Counted from the first letter of the stretch, positions 53,953 through 63,996 are shown. The stretch is DNA of 64,000 bases from Pedobacter fastidiosus (GCF_014306625.1 NZ_JACRYL010000011.1:141417-205416), one strand, 5' to 3'. Made by a program: numbers and translations. The notes: generated by a model from the sequence alone, not told the origin.

Positions 53953-55605
53953 ATGAACAAAACCCTACTTTACTTATCCATACTAGCCGTTGGCATAACT
54001 TCTTGCAAACAATCTTCTGAAAGCAGTGCCGATGGTCCAGATTCCTTAGCAATAAAGGCTATAAACGATTCTAGTCTGACCAAATATCTTTCTGTTATTG
54101 CTGCGGATAGCTTGGAAGGAAGAAAGCCTTTTACAGCTGGAGAAACGAAAACGATTAATTATTTAAAGGCAGAATTTATAAAACTTGGTTTAAAGCCAGG
54201 TAATGGCGACAGTTATTTCCAGGAAGTACCGATGGTGGAAATAAAATCGACACCTGATGACAAAATGATCGTTAAATCGGGCTCAAAAGAGCTTTCCCTA
54301 AATTATTTAACAGAGTTTGTAGCAGGATCGAGAAGGGTGCAGGAGGAAGTAAGTATCAAAAATTCTCCGCTGGTTTTTGCAGGTTACGGCATTGTTGCAC
54401 CAGAATATGGTTGGAACGATTACAAAGATTTGGATGTTAAAGGCAAAACAGTTGTGGTGTTAATTAACGATCCGGGTTTTTCTGATTCGACTTTGTTTAA
54501 AGGAAAAAACATGACTTATTACGGTCGGTGGACATATAAGTTCGAGGAAGCATCTAGACAAGGTGCAGCTGGAATTTTAATCATCCACGATACGGAGCCG
54601 GCGGCTTACCCGTGGACGGTGGTTCGCAGTGGTTGGTCTAAATCGAAATTACAGTTGCAATCGGAAGATAACGGCATGAATAGGACTGTTGTTGAGGGAT
54701 GGATTGGTTTAGGTGTGGCGAAGAAGTTATTTTCGTTGGGCGGTAATTCTCTCGGAGCTTTGGTTGCAAATGCCAAGAAAAAGAATTTTAAAGCTGTGGA
54801 TCTGAATTTAACAACTTCGTTAACGGTTAAAAATAAGATCAAAAAATCTGTTACTTACAATGTATTGGCCTCGCTTCCGGGCGATAAAAGAAAAGATGAA
54901 GCCATAATTTATTCGGCACACTGGGATCATTTAGGGGTTGGGGAAAAAGTTCAGGGCGATTCTATTTACAATGGCGCTGTAGACAATGCGACTGGCGTGG
55001 CTTCTTTATTTGAAATTGCTTCGGCATTTAAAAAGTTGCCGAAAAATCCAGATCGAACCATTTTGTTTATTTCTTATACGGCTGAAGAGCAAGGCTTATT
55101 AGGCTCTGAGTATTATGCAAAACACCCCACTTTTCCATTGGCTAAAACGGTTGCAAACATTAATATGGATATGATGGGGATTGCCGGTAAAACAAAAGAT
55201 GTGGTGGTTTATGGCTTTGGCCAATCGGAATTGGAAGATTATGCTGCGGAATCGGCCAAAAAGCAAAACCGTGTGATTGTTCCAGATCCTGTCCCATCAT
55301 CTGGTCTTTATTACCGTTCAGATCATTTTAATTTGGCAAAGGTTGGTGTGCCGTCTTTATTTACAGGCTCTGGTGTAGATAATATTAAGAATGGAAGGCC
55401 ATGGGGCTTAAAACAGGTTGCCGATTTTACCAAAAACCGTTATCATTCTCCCCAAGATAATTTTGATGCGAAAACCTGGGATTTATCTGGAATTATAGCG
55501 GACGAGCGGATGCTTTTTGATTTGGGTTACCGTTTAAGTAACGAAAGTTCTTATCCCAAATGGAAAGAAGGCTCGGAATTTAAAGCCATTAGAGAAAAGA
55601 AATAA
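53953..55605 (+). CDS. M28-family peptidase with PA domain, lipoprotein
   Basis: A 550-aa lipoprotein (signal LSILAVGITSCKQ). An early YLSVIAADSLEGR segment leads to a PA-domain insert (about 130-240, with VFAGYGIVAPEYGWNDYKDLDVKGKTVVVLIND), then the M28 catalytic fold: YSAHWDHLGVG, GAVDNATGVASL, TAEEQGLLGS, INMDMMG and YRSDHFNLAKVGVPSLF. An ATG-initiated frame upstream (from 53869) is made of a TAAGATTCC hairpin repeat and is not used. It is larger than the M28 lipoprotein at 6975, which has no PA domain. Confidence 0.92.
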   Translation: MNKTLLYLSILAVGITSCKQSSESSADGPDSLAIKAINDSSLTKYLSVIAADSLEGRKPFTAGETKTINYLKAEFIKLGLKPGNGDSYFQEVPMVEIKSTPDDKMIVKSGSKELSLNYLTEFVAGSRRVQEEVSIKNSPLVFAGYGIVAPEYGWNDYKDLDVKGKTVVVLINDPGFSDSTLFKGKNMTYYGRWTYKFEEASRQGAAGILIIHDTEPAAYPWTVVRSGWSKSKLQLQSEDNGMNRTVVEGWIGLGVAKKLFSLGGNSLGALVANAKKKNFKAVDLNLTTSLTVKNKIKKSVTYNVLASLPGDKRKDEAIIYSAHWDHLGVGEKVQGDSIYNGAVDNATGVASLFEIASAFKKLPKNPDRTILFISYTAEEQGLLGSEYYAKHPTFPLAKTVANINMDMMGIAGKTKDVVVYGFGQSELEDYAAESAKKQNRVIVPDPVPSSGLYYRSDHFNLAKVGVPSLFTGSGVDNIKNGRPWGLKQVADFTKNRYHSPQDNFDAKTWDLSGIIADERMLFDLGYRLSNESSYPKWKEGSEFKAIREKK

Positions 55606-55846
55606 AAAGGCTACATCATAAATATCTGTCATCCTGAGCTTGTCGAAGGACCTATCGAAATTAATTTTAATGCGTTTCGATAGGCTCAACTTGATAGTGT
55701 CCAGATAGTTGATTTCATAATATAGCCTTGGGTTACACCCACCAACTTAAATATTAATACAAATTTTCAATACTTTCTTCCAGCTCCCCTCCTTATCTTC
55801 AAGGAGGGGTTAGGGGGTGGTTTTTATCAACTACGCTAAATACTAA
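55606..55846. repeat. REP-like hairpins between two genes
   Basis: Arms CCTATCGAAA (55651-55660) and TTTCGATAGG (55675-55684) form a hairpin after CATCCTGAGCTTGTCGAAGG. A second hairpin CCCCTCCTT / AAGGAGGGG (55786-55794, 55801-55809) precedes TTAGGGGGTGG. No gene is present. Confidence 0.82.
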
Positions 55847-55887
55847 AAATGCCCCCAATAAGTATCTAACTTTTTTTGGAGGCATTT
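55847..55887 (-). terminator. Terminator of the broken beta-barrel gene
   Basis: AAATGCC (55847-55853) pairs with GGCATTT (55881-55887), extended by GGG/TCC wobble bases, with a long A-rich loop. The T run on the minus strand is short. Confidence 0.6.
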
Positions 55888-55925
55888 CAAAAAATCTGTC
55901 GCTTAATTATAGCGTAACAAACTAA

Positions 55926-56528
55926 TTAAAAGTGAAACTGTACGCCTAATTTTGGAGCAAATGTATCAGCTTCTAAACCGAATGAATTTGCAGTTGCTTT
56001 AGCGCCTGTAGCTTCATTTTTTACTTGGTAGTTTTCGTAACCTAAACCGTTAACTGAAACTTCGATACCGATTCTTTTGGTTGGGAAAAAAGCAAAACCT
56101 GGAGCAATGTTTACACCGATACTTGTTGTAGTTGCATATTTATCGCCAACATTTCCTTCAGCATCAACAACTTTATTGTTTCCGAAAGCCATTGGAACTG
56201 ATAATTGCCCGAAGAATTTAAACTGATCTGATAAGCCAATATAATAACGACCGAAAGGTGCAACTTTAAAAGCCTGATTTAAGTTTTTAGCACTCACTTG
56301 TTTATCGTATGTTTAACCCACGCCTGTACCAATTGCAAAGTTGTTGCTTACAAAATAACCAACACTTGGAACTACGCTGAAGTTGAAATCAGATTTTGCA
56401 GCGCCTTCTACTTTGGTAGAGTTAAAGCCAACGTTACCGCCTAAAATAACTTTTCCTTTTTCAGTTTGTGCATTTGCACTGTAAACTAAACCTGCTACTG
56501 CTACTAATGATAATAATAGTTTTTTCAT
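55926..56528 (-). pseudogene. Outer-membrane beta-barrel protein, interrupted by in-frame stop
   Basis: The minus frame from ATG 56528 gives a signal peptide (MKKLLLSLVAVAGLVYSANAQ), then TEKGKVILGGNVGF to AIGTGVG, and a TAA at 56313-56315. The same frame resumes with TYDKQVSAKNLNQAFKVAPFGRYYIGLSDQF and runs to an intact barrel end (KLGVQFHF) at 55926. One codon, probably TAT or TAC for Tyr, became TAA. Without it the protein would be 200 aa, close to the intact paralogue at 60305-60958. It may be a genuine null allele or a sequencing error. Confidence 0.9.
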
Positions 56529-56890
56529 CTTTTTATGTATTTATTTTATTAAAAAATATAGTCAATTTTTACTTTTTTAATTTCTGACTATATTTGGCTA
56601 AAAGTCAATACCTGTGCCGAAAAACTTTGTCTGCGTCATCAAAAAATCAGTTTTTGCCTAACTCTTTAATTCATAAACAGATAGAAATTTGGACTTTAAT
56701 CAATATTATTTTGCGGTGACTGAAAATTAATCGATTGATTAATTTTATGAGCATGCCAGATTGACAATCTGACTTTTTTTGTAGAAATGTCAGCTTTTTG
56801 CAGGAAATTTTGACATCTTTTAGGAATATTAAACTTTCCCTTTGTTGGCCGTTTGTATTGTTTCGTCGTCTTTACCGAGCAGGCGGGTAT
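56529..56890. other. AT-rich gene-free region
   Basis: No gene is supported. The region upstream of the barrel gene probably holds its promoter (56529-56620). Near 56871-56900 the first TAAGATACC/GGCGGGTATCTTA hairpin of the following repeat begins. Confidence 0.5.
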
Positions 56891-57612
56891 CTTAATGCAT
56901 TTTACTAAAAAAATTAAGATACCCTGCATGCAAAATAATTGCTCCTGCAGATTTAAGATAATTACCGCAGAAAATCTGCGAAAATCCATTTGATCTGAGG
57001 GAAATATTTTCAGGCTACTACTTAAACTTAAATACTAAGATTCCCGCCTACGAGAATGACGAGGTGGCTATGCAAAATGATTATGTAGAATGGTGAGTCG
57101 ATTGGTTAAAAGACTAAACATGAACGGCCATCATGCCCAACTTGATCCGATAGCTATCGGATGGGAATCTTAATGCATTTTACTAAAAAATTAAGATACC
57201 CTGCATGCAAAATAATTGCTCCCGCAGATTTAAGATAATTACCGCAGAAAATCTGCGAAAATCCATTTGATCTGAGGGAAATATTTTCAGGCTATTACTT
57301 AAACTTAAATACTAAGATTCCCGCCTTCGCGGGAATGACGAGATGGCTGTGCAAAATGATTATGTAGAATGATGAGTCGATTGGTTAAAAGACTAAGCAT
57401 GAACGGCCATCATGCCCAACTTGATCCGATAGCTATCGGATGGGTATCTTAATGCATTTTACTAAAAAATTAAAATACTCTGCATGCAAAATAATTGCTC
57501 CCGCAGATTTAAGATAATTACCGCAGAAAATCTGCGAAAATCCATTTAATCTGCGGGAAATATTTTCAGGCTCCTGCTTAAATACTAAGATTCCCGCCTT
57601 TGAGGGAATGAC
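56891..57612. repeat. 278-bp direct repeat, three copies
   Basis: The phrase CTTAATGCATTTTACTAAAA begins at 56891, 57169 and 57448 (spacing 278 and 279). Copies 1 and 2 are full, and copy 3 stops near 57612 at a hairpin (GATTCCCGCCTTTGAGGGAATGAC). Each unit contains ATCCGATAGCTATCGGAT (57145-57162, 57424-57441), a CGCAGATTTAAGATAATTACCGC block and the terminal hairpin. There are no conserved open frames. Confidence 0.93.
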
Positions 57613-57635
57613 GAAAAATCTATAAGATATCTAAT

Positions 57636-58193
57636 TTAAACCTTACAAGCAGAGATTAAATTTTCGAGCTTCTTTTTGATGATTCCTAATGCCATTTCAT
57701 CCGTTAGTTTTCCGCTTTCATCAAATTTGTTTTGCGCCTGGGCAATCAAAACTTCTGGCTGTAAAACAGGGTTCATGTTTAAGAATGTAAAAACAGGAAG
57801 GAAAGCTGTTTGCATTCTAACCGTTCCCCACATCCCTTGGGTTGCGCCCATAACGGCCACGGGTTTGTGCATTAAAGGAGAATCTTTTCCACGGCTTGCC
57901 CAATCAATTGCATTTTTAAGTCCGCCGGGGATGGAGTAGTTATATTCTGGCGAAGCAATAATAAAGGCACTAGCCTCAGCTAAAGCATTTCTAAATTTCA
58001 CCACACTTTCAGGGCGTTCATCAACCGTTGGTGTATCATCATCGGCGTTATAAATAGGAACATCATCGAATGGAACAATTTCAAAGTCAATACCTTCGGG
58101 AAGTAGTTCGCCAGCAGTTTTCAATAACATTGCATTATAAGATCCTTTTCTTAAGCTTCCGCAAAGGCCAACTATTTTTTTATTCTTTTCCAT
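57636..58193 (-). CDS. NADPH-dependent FMN reductase
   Basis: A flavodoxin-like fold oxidoreductase of 185 aa: VGLCGSLRKGSYNAMLLK (FMN phosphate loop GSLRxxSxN), VPIYNADDD, FIIASPEYNYSIPGGLKNAIDWAS (the SPEYN flavin motif) and PVAVMGATQGMWGTVRMQ. Close to the ChrR/YieF group that reduces chromate and quinones. Divergent from the MFS gene across about 100 bp. Confidence 0.93.
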   Translation of the reverse strand: MEKNKKIVGLCGSLRKGSYNAMLLKTAGELLPEGIDFEIVPFDDVPIYNADDDTPTVDERPESVVKFRNALAEASAFIIASPEYNYSIPGGLKNAIDWASRGKDSPLMHKPVAVMGATQGMWGTVRMQTAFLPVFTFLNMNPVLQPEVLIAQAQNKFDESGKLTDEMALGIIKKKLENLISACKV

Positions 58194-58295
58194 AGTTAAT
58201 AAACCGCATCACCATAAAAATGTTTCAGTCCAGCAAGGACATATTGTTTACCGTTAAAAATTATAATTGCTATTTTTGATGGTAGAACATTTGTT

Positions 58296-59501
58296 ATGAC
58301 CGAGAACCCATCCACCCAAACGTTAATAGAAAGAACCGTTTTTCCCATTTTATTTGCACTTAGCTTTTCGCATCTGTTAAATGATACCATTCAATCCCTA
58401 ATACCGGCAATTTATCCGATTATAAAAGTTAATTATCACTTAAGCTTTTCGCAAATTGGTTTAATTACGTTAACCTTTCAGCTGGCTGCTTCATTGCTTC
58501 AACCTTTTGTGGGTTTATATACCGATAAAAAACCCCAACCTTATTCTTTAGCCGTTGGCATGGGCTTCACCCTTATTGGGCTGATCACTTTATCGCTCTC
58601 TGCACATTTTTATACCATGCTAATTTCGGTTTGTTTTATCGGAATTGGCTCATCTATCTTTCACCCAGAAGCTTCTAGAATGGCGCATGCCGCATCTGGC
58701 GGGAAAAGAGGTTTGGCACAATCTGTTTTTCAATTGGGCGGAAATGCAGGAAGCTCCTTAGGACCACTTTTAGCCGCTTGGATTATAGTCCCTTATGGGC
58801 AATTTAGTGTGATCTGGTTCTCTTTTATAGCACTTATTGCCATTTTGATTTTAAGTTACGTGGGCAATTGGTATAAGGGATTTATGTTATTGAGGGTTAA
58901 AAATGCAAATAAAATTCAAGGTGTAACCCATAACTTTTCTCGCAGAAAGGTTGTATTCGCTGTATCCATTTTATTGCTTTTGATCTTTTCGAAATACTTT
59001 TACATGGCCAGTTTAACCAATTATTTTACATTTTATTTGATCGATAAATTTCACTTATCGGTTCAAACTTCGCAGATTTATCTTTTTGTATTTCTTTTTT
59101 CAGTAGCTGCAGGAACGTTATTGGGCGGACCAATAGGAGATAAAATTGGACGTAAATATGTAATCTGGGTTTCTATCTTAGGTACAGCACCTTTTGCCTT
59201 GTTATTGCCACATGCAAATTTATTTTGGACAGGTGTTTTAATCGTTCCCATCGGGATGATTTTAGCTTCTGCATTTTCCGCGATTTTGGTTTATGCACAA
59301 GAATTAATTCCAGGTAAAGTTGGCTTGGTTGCAGGTTTGTTTTTTGGTTTTGCCTTCGGGATGGGCGGAATAGGTTCTGCCTTGCTTGGTAAATTAGCCG
59401 ATTCTACGAGTATTGAATATGTGTTTAATGTTTGTGCTTTTCTGCCATTAATTGGTTTATTAACAGGATTTCTTCCAAATATCGAAGCCAAAAAGAAATA
59501 A
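58296..59501 (+). CDS. MFS transporter, fosmidomycin resistance-type
   Basis: A 401-aa 12-helix carrier. The N-terminus (ALSFSHLLNDTIQSLIPAIYPIIKVNYHLSFSQIGLITLTFQLAASLLQPFVG) and IGIGSSIFHPEASRMAHAASGGKRGLAQSVFQLGGNAGSSLGPLLAA match the Fsr-type antiporters. The C-terminal half has LLGGPIGDKIGRKYVIW (loop 8-9 motif). Fsr in E. coli exports fosmidomycin; here the substrate is unproven. Confidence 0.9.
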   Translation: MTENPSTQTLIERTVFPILFALSFSHLLNDTIQSLIPAIYPIIKVNYHLSFSQIGLITLTFQLAASLLQPFVGLYTDKKPQPYSLAVGMGFTLIGLITLSLSAHFYTMLISVCFIGIGSSIFHPEASRMAHAASGGKRGLAQSVFQLGGNAGSSLGPLLAAWIIVPYGQFSVIWFSFIALIAILILSYVGNWYKGFMLLRVKNANKIQGVTHNFSRRKVVFAVSILLLLIFSKYFYMASLTNYFTFYLIDKFHLSVQTSQIYLFVFLFSVAAGTLLGGPIGDKIGRKYVIWVSILGTAPFALLLPHANLFWTGVLIVPIGMILASAFSAILVYAQELIPGKVGLVAGLFFGFAFGMGGIGSALLGKLADSTSIEYVFNVCAFLPLIGLLTGFLPNIEAKKK

Positions 59502-59506
59502 AAAAA

Positions 59507-59529
59507 TCCCACTGTAAAAAACAGTGGGA
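59507..59529 (-). terminator. Terminator between MFS and barrel genes
   Basis: TCCCACTGT (59507-59515) and ACAGTGGGA (59521-59529) form a 9-bp stem. On the minus strand it is followed by seven Ts, so it ends the leftward gene. Confidence 0.88.
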
Positions 59530-59554
59530 CGGAGCGTTGATGTGAAATATTTAA

Positions 59555-60192
59555 TTAAAACAAAACGTATATTTTAAAACCTAGGTTATTTATAAAACCT
59601 TGACTTGTAAAATTGAATGTGGTTCTTTTGTTAGAATAGTTATTGGATCCTGGGTTATTATTGTATTGCTTAGTTTCATTATAAATTATATCTGCAGCTA
59701 ACAAATTTGTTTCAAGAGCAAATCTTTTGGATAAAAACCAAGTTATTCCTCCATAAGCACCAACGGCATATAAGTTGGATGTATATTCTTGGCTCGTAAC
59801 CCCATTATTTATGGTTTGATCTTGTTTCCCGTAAGTATAGGCTGCTTTTCCACCAGCATAAGCAAATAAGGTTTTAACGATTGGGAAGTATCTTTGATAG
59901 CTTAAATTACCACCATAACTTTTATACTCCTGTGTAGATGTATTGTCGTAATCGTACTTATTAACTCCGTAGCTCAATTCTATTCCAATTTTGCTATTGT
60001 CTTTAATAAAATAATCATACCCTAAGGAGAAGGAACTGTTCTTGGCCTTGCTTTCAGTGGTCAAATCACTTGTTGTTTTATCTGTGGTCACATTAACGCC
60101 AAAACTTAAAGCATTGGTTCTTTTGTTTGTGCAAATCCAGATACAGATAGGCATACCACCGCCATAGCGGTAAATAATAATTGTTTTTTCAT
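59555..60192 (-). pseudogene. Outer-membrane beta-barrel protein with frameshift after the signal peptide
   Basis: An intact signal peptide (MKKQLLFTAMAVVCLSVSGF, then AQTK) starts at ATG 60192 but runs into TAA at 60106-60108. The barrel continues in another frame from TKRTNALSFGVNVT-like codons to the end at 59555 (GFKIYVLF), with KNSSFSLGYDYFIKDNSKIGIELSYGVNKY and alternating strands. One extra A in the AAAA run (minus strand, 60121-60124) would join the two parts into a 212-aa precursor. The frame that starts at 60217 (MTTQKTHTNEK) only reads through the shifted signal sequence and is not a real N-terminus. Confidence 0.85.
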
Positions 60193-60230
60193 TTGTGTGT
60201 GTTTTTTGTGTAGTCAATATTAAGCAAAAA

Positions 60231-60264
60231 AATCCAATTAACTAAATATTTAGTTAATTGGATT
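60231..60264 (-). terminator. Perfect 34-bp palindrome, likely terminator
   Basis: Two 17-base halves (AATCCAATTAACTAAAT and its reverse complement) meet without a spacer. On the minus strand a T run follows, 41 bases past the stop of the intact barrel gene. It also lies in the leader of the frameshifted one. Confidence 0.72.
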
Positions 60265-60304
60265 TTAAGTTTTTGATTTTCAATGAAATTATTTTAAAAA
60301 TGGT

Positions 60305-60958
60305 CTAGAAATGAAAGCTTACGCCAATGGATGGCATAAAATTATCAAGTGCAAGTTTAACATTGTTCTGCTTTTCATAGTTGTAAGCCGAAAACTCATC
60401 GTAATAATCTTGATGAAAATAAGTAACAATGGGGAAGGAGAACTCTATCGCAAATTTTTCTGTTGGAAAGAAAGCAAACCCAGGACTTAAACTTGCTCCA
60501 TAACCTTTAAGTCGATTATCGTAACCTATTAAATAGCCTTCGTCATCGATGATTTTGGTGCTGTTAATTTGAAATAAAATATTGGCCTGTGCATAAAACT
60601 TTAAAAAAGACTTTACATTAAAATACTTTCTCGCAAAAGGAGATAGACCAAAATTAAGTTCTTTAGCGCCATAAGTATCTTGATAAGTACCGTATTCGCT
60701 ATTCCATTCGGTATAATTGATGCCTCTAAGTTTCGATAAATTAAAGGAAAGATCTAAGCCTACAGCAAAATTATCTTCCAGAAAATAGGCTCCTTTTGGG
60801 GTGAAGGTAAAGTTGTTAATACTGCTTTTGTAGGTTTTCTGCTTTTCGGTTCCAAAGCTGAGACTGAGCCCCAAGAAGCCGGAGCCTTTTTCGGTTTGCG
60901 CATACGAGCTCAAGCCGATGGCGCATAACGCTGCCATGATGGTTAATTTTGGTTTCAT
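60305..60958 (-). CDS. Outer-membrane beta-barrel protein
   Basis: A 217-aa protein with signal peptide (MKPKLTIMAALCAIGLSSYAQ) and then TEKGSGFLGLSLSFG. It has amphipathic strands typical of an 8-strand OmpW/OmpX-like barrel, such as GAYFLEDNFAVGLDLSFNL, FLKFYAQANILFQI and GASLSPGFAFFPTEKFAIEFSF, and ends on Phe (MPSIGVSFHF), as outer-membrane barrels do. It is a distant paralogue of the two broken barrel genes. The function is unknown. Confidence 0.88.
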   Translation of the reverse strand: MKPKLTIMAALCAIGLSSYAQTEKGSGFLGLSLSFGTEKQKTYKSSINNFTFTPKGAYFLEDNFAVGLDLSFNLSKLRGINYTEWNSEYGTYQDTYGAKELNFGLSPFARKYFNVKSFLKFYAQANILFQINSTKIIDDEGYLIGYDNRLKGYGASLSPGFAFFPTEKFAIEFSFPIVTYFHQDYYDEFSAYNYEKQNNVKLALDNFMPSIGVSFHF

Positions 60959-61074
60959 TTTTCATTTTTTGTGTGTAATCAATAATAAACATTATCGACA
61001 CAAAAAACAAGTAAAATAACTATTACCGTAGTTGATTATTTGGTTCGTAAGCTTCTGAAGATCAGCTTCAAAAA

Positions 61075-61104
61075 AAATCCTACAGAGGTTAATCTGTAGG
61101 ATTT
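61075..61104 (-). terminator. Terminator of clpB
   Basis: AAATCCTACAGA (61075-61086) and TCTGTAGGATTT (61093-61104) form a 12-bp stem with a 6-base loop and a T run on the minus strand, 13 bases after the clpB stop. Confidence 0.93.
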
Positions 61105-61116
61105 AATTATGATTTT

Positions 61117-63717
61117 TTAATCAACCTTTTGATTCAGGAACACAAAATTGTGATCAAACATATCCAACTTTATTTTACTGTCTTTATCTATCTTACCCGC
61201 CAAGATCTCTTTCGACAATTCGTTTAAGATTCTTTTTTGAATGACTCTTTTTAACGGCCTCGCTCCAAACTGCGGATCGTAACCCAACTGTGCCAACCAA
61301 TCTAAAGCTTCATCACTTGCTTCCATTTCAATACCCATTTCGGCAAGTGTTTGCTGTACTTGTTTAAATTGTAAGCTAACAATGTTTCTAATTTCGCTGC
61401 GGTTCAAAGGAGTGAACATAATCAGCTCATCAATACGGTTTAAAAACTCCGGACGAATGGTTTGTTTCAATACCTCAAACAATTCGTTTTTGGTTTTAGC
61501 AATTACTTCATCTCGGTTTTCATCACTTAAATTTTTGAAGTTATCTTGAATTAAATGTGCTCCGATATTCGAAGTCATGATGATGATGGTGTTTTTGAAA
61601 TTCACCGTTCTGCCTTTATTATCCGTTAAGCGACCATCATCCAAAACCTGCAACAAAATGTTAAATATATCTGGATGGGCTTTTTCTATCTCATCAAGCA
61701 ATACTACGGAATAAGGTTTACGCCTAACAGCTTCAGTTAACTGTCCACCTTCATCGTAACCAACATAGCCTGGAGGCGCTCCAATTAAACGAGAAACGGC
61801 ATGTCTTTCCTGATATTCACTCATATCAATTCTGGTGAGCGCATTTTCATCATTGAATAAAAACTCCGCCAATGCTTTGGCCAATTCTGTTTTACCAACA
61901 CCTGTTGTGCCCAAGAAAATGAACGAACCGATTGGTTTACGCTTATCTTGCAAGCCTGCACGAGAACGACGAATCGCGTCAGAAATGGCCTCAATAGCCT
62001 CATCTTGTCCGGCAACACGTTGGTGAAGCTCCTCTTCTAAATTCAATAATTTTTCACGTTCGCTGGCAATCAGTTTCGTTACCGGAATTCCAGTCCACCT
62101 TCCAACAACACCAGCAATATCATCGGCAGTAACTTCTTCTTTCAGCATTCTGCTATCGCTCTGCTGACTTTCCAAAGTTGCTTTAAACTTATCGAGCTTA
62201 TCTTGAGCTTCTTTAATTTTTCCGTAACGAATTTCGGCAACTTTGCCATAATCCCCTGCACGTTCAGCCTGTTCGGCTTCTAATTTATAGTGCTCAATCT
62301 GTTCCAGCTGATTATTAATGTTATCAACCAAATCTTTTTCGCCTTGCCACTTAGCTTTTAATTCATCCCGCTCTGCAGATAAATTTGCAATCTCTTCTGA
62401 AAGTTCTTTAACTTTTTTATCGTCTTTTTCGCGTTTAATCGCTTCACGTTCAATTTCCAAGCGCATAATTTCACGATCCAGTGCATCTACATTTTCAGGC
62501 ACACTATCCATTTCCATCCGCAATTTAGATGCGGCTTCATCCATCAAATCGATGGCTTTATCAGGCAAGAAACGATCTGCAATATACCGCTGACTCATTT
62601 CTACTGCAGCAATAATCGCCTCATCTTTAATCCTCACCTTGTGGTGCGTTTCGTAGCGTTCTTTTAATCCACGTAAAATTGAAATCGCATCTTGGGTGTC
62701 AGGCTCGTTCACCATTACCTTTTGGAAACGACGTTCTAGCGCTTTATCCTTTTCTAAATATTTTTGATATTCATCCAAAGTAGTGGCGCCAATTGCACGT
62801 AATTCTCCACGAGCTAAAGCAGGTTTTAGAATATTTGCCGCATCCATTGCGCCTTCGCCACCACCTGCACCAACCAACGTATGGATCTCATCAATAAAGA
62901 GAACAATCTCTCCATCGCTTTGAGTAACCTCTTTTACTACGGCTTTTAAACGCTCTTCAAACTCGCCTTTATATTTTGCACCAGCAATTAACGAACCCAT
63001 ATCAAGCGAGTAAACCACTTTGCTTTTCAAGTTTTCAGGTACATCGCCTTTAATAATTCTGAATGCAATTCCCTCTGCAATAGCAGTTTTACCAACGCCT
63101 GGCTCACCAATTAAAATTGGATTGTTCTTCGTTCTGCGAGATAAAATCTGAATGACCCGACGAATTTCTTCATCGCGACCAATTACAGGGTCAAGCTTTC
63201 CGCTTTCTGCATATTCATTTAAATTTCGGGCATATTTGCTCAAAGCTTGGTAAGTTGCTTCTGCATTTTGGTCGGTTACACGGTTATCGCCACGCAACTC
63301 TGTAATCGCTTTTTTAAGGTCTTTTTCATTAACACCTTGCTCTTTTAATAATTTAGAAGTGCTATCGTTAACGGCTAAAAGCCCAAGTAATAAGTGTTCA
63401 ACCGAAACAAATTCATCTTTAAATTCTTTTAAAAATGTTTGTGCTTTCTGTAAAACACTATTTGTATTTGATGACAAATAGACATTGCTTCCGCTCACTT
63501 TCGGGAACTTTGCAATCTCTGCATCTAAATTTTGATTTAAGGAATTAAGGTTTACGTTCAATTTCTTTAATACATAAGAAACCACGTTTTCATCAACAGT
63601 AAGCAAACCTTTAAGCAGGTGTGCCGTTTCAATAGCCTGTTGCTGGTTGCCTTGGGCTATTTCAGAAGCCTGTTGAACTGCTTCCTGGGCTTTTATTGTA
63701 AAATTGTTGAAGTTCAT
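61117..63717 (-). CDS. clpB: Disaggregase chaperone ClpB
   Basis: An AAA+ Hsp100 of 866 aa, normal length, that extracts proteins from aggregates with DnaK. The double Clp N domain (about 1-145) has [24 protein letters not shown]1 has Walker [10 protein letters not shown] (about 205) and Walker [15 protein letters not shown]. The middle coiled coil (about 405-525) is intact. AAA2 has [14 protein letters not shown] and [12 protein letters not shown], with sensor 2 [10 protein letters not shown]. It lacks the ClpA/ClpX-type IGF loop, which fits ClpB. No CIRCE element is visible upstream. Confidence 0.97.
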   Translation of the reverse strand: MNFNNFTIKAQEAVQQASEIAQGNQQQAIETAHLLKGLLTVDENVVSYVLKKLNVNLNSLNQNLDAEIAKFPKVSGSNVYLSSNTNSVLQKAQTFLKEFKDEFVSVEHLLLGLLAVNDSTSKLLKEQGVNEKDLKKAITELRGDNRVTDQNAEATYQALSKYARNLNEYAESGKLDPVIGRDEEIRRVIQILSRRTKNNPILIGEPGVGKTAIAEGIAFRIIKGDVPENLKSKVVYSLDMGSLIAGAKYKGEFEERLKAVVKEVTQSDGEIVLFIDEIHTLVGAGGGEGAMDAANILKPALARGELRAIGATTLDEYQKYLEKDKALERRFQKVMVNEPDTQDAISILRGLKERYETHHKVRIKDEAIIAAVEMSQRYIADRFLPDKAIDLMDEAASKLRMEMDSVPENVDALDREIMRLEIEREAIKREKDDKKVKELSEEIANLSAERDELKAKWQGEKDLVDNINNQLEQIEHYKLEAEQAERAGDYGKVAEIRYGKIKEAQDKLDKFKATLESQQSDSRMLKEEVTADDIAGVVGRWTGIPVTKLIASEREKLLNLEEELHQRVAGQDEAIEAISDAIRRSRAGLQDKRKPIGSFIFLGTTGVGKTELAKALAEFLFNDENALTRIDMSEYQERHAVSRLIGAPPGYVGYDEGGQLTEAVRRKPYSVVLLDEIEKAHPDIFNILLQVLDDGRLTDNKGRTVNFKNTIIIMTSNIGAHLIQDNFKNLSDENRDEVIAKTKNELFEVLKQTIRPEFLNRIDELIMFTPLNRSEIRNIVSLQFKQVQQTLAEMGIEMEASDEALDWLAQLGYDPQFGARPLKRVIQKRILNELSKEILAGKIDKDSKIKLDMFDHNFVFLNQKVD

Positions 63718-63924
63718 ATAACCCTTGTAGTCAAAACAAATGCCATGATGATTTTAATTTTCGAATCGGAAATTTTGTCGCTAAGAATTAATTTTAAATG
63801 ACTAATTGACTGATAAATAGTTGTTTATGCTGAAATTTTGTCTGCTAGTTGCTGATGATTTTGGAAATTAACGTTCATTGCTTTTCGGTAACTACAGCCC
63901 TTCTTTCCATTACAAGGTTGTGTT

Positions 63925-63996
63925 TACAAATGGGTAGCACCTACGGCGCATAAATACACATTGTCTATTTTACAAATAGGTAGCCCCTATGGGGCA
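63925..63996. repeat. Two near-copies of a short repeat at the window end
   Basis: TTTACAAATGGGTAGCACCTACGGCGC and TTTACAAATAGGTAGCCCCTATGGGGC follow each other about 45 bases apart; the second ends near the window edge, so more copies may lie beyond. The inner GGTAGC-CCCTA-type palindrome is partial. Confidence 0.75.

Noticed and set aside
56696..56989. 97-codon frame on the minus strand upstream of the barrel gene
   Set aside because: It overlaps the 278-bp repeat, has no domain, and its codons change between repeat copies.
56891..57612. Possible CRISPR array or origin iterons
   Set aside because: The 278-bp units are near-identical throughout, with no short repeat/spacer pattern and no DnaA-box cluster or replication gene nearby.
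60193..60217. Earlier ATG at 60217 as start of the barrel gene
   Set aside because: This frame gives no signal peptide; the correct signal peptide is in another frame from 60192, showing a frameshift instead of a different start.
60231..60264. 34-bp palindrome as an operator
   Set aside because: It is followed by a T run on the minus strand and sits just past a stop codon, so a terminator is the simpler reading.
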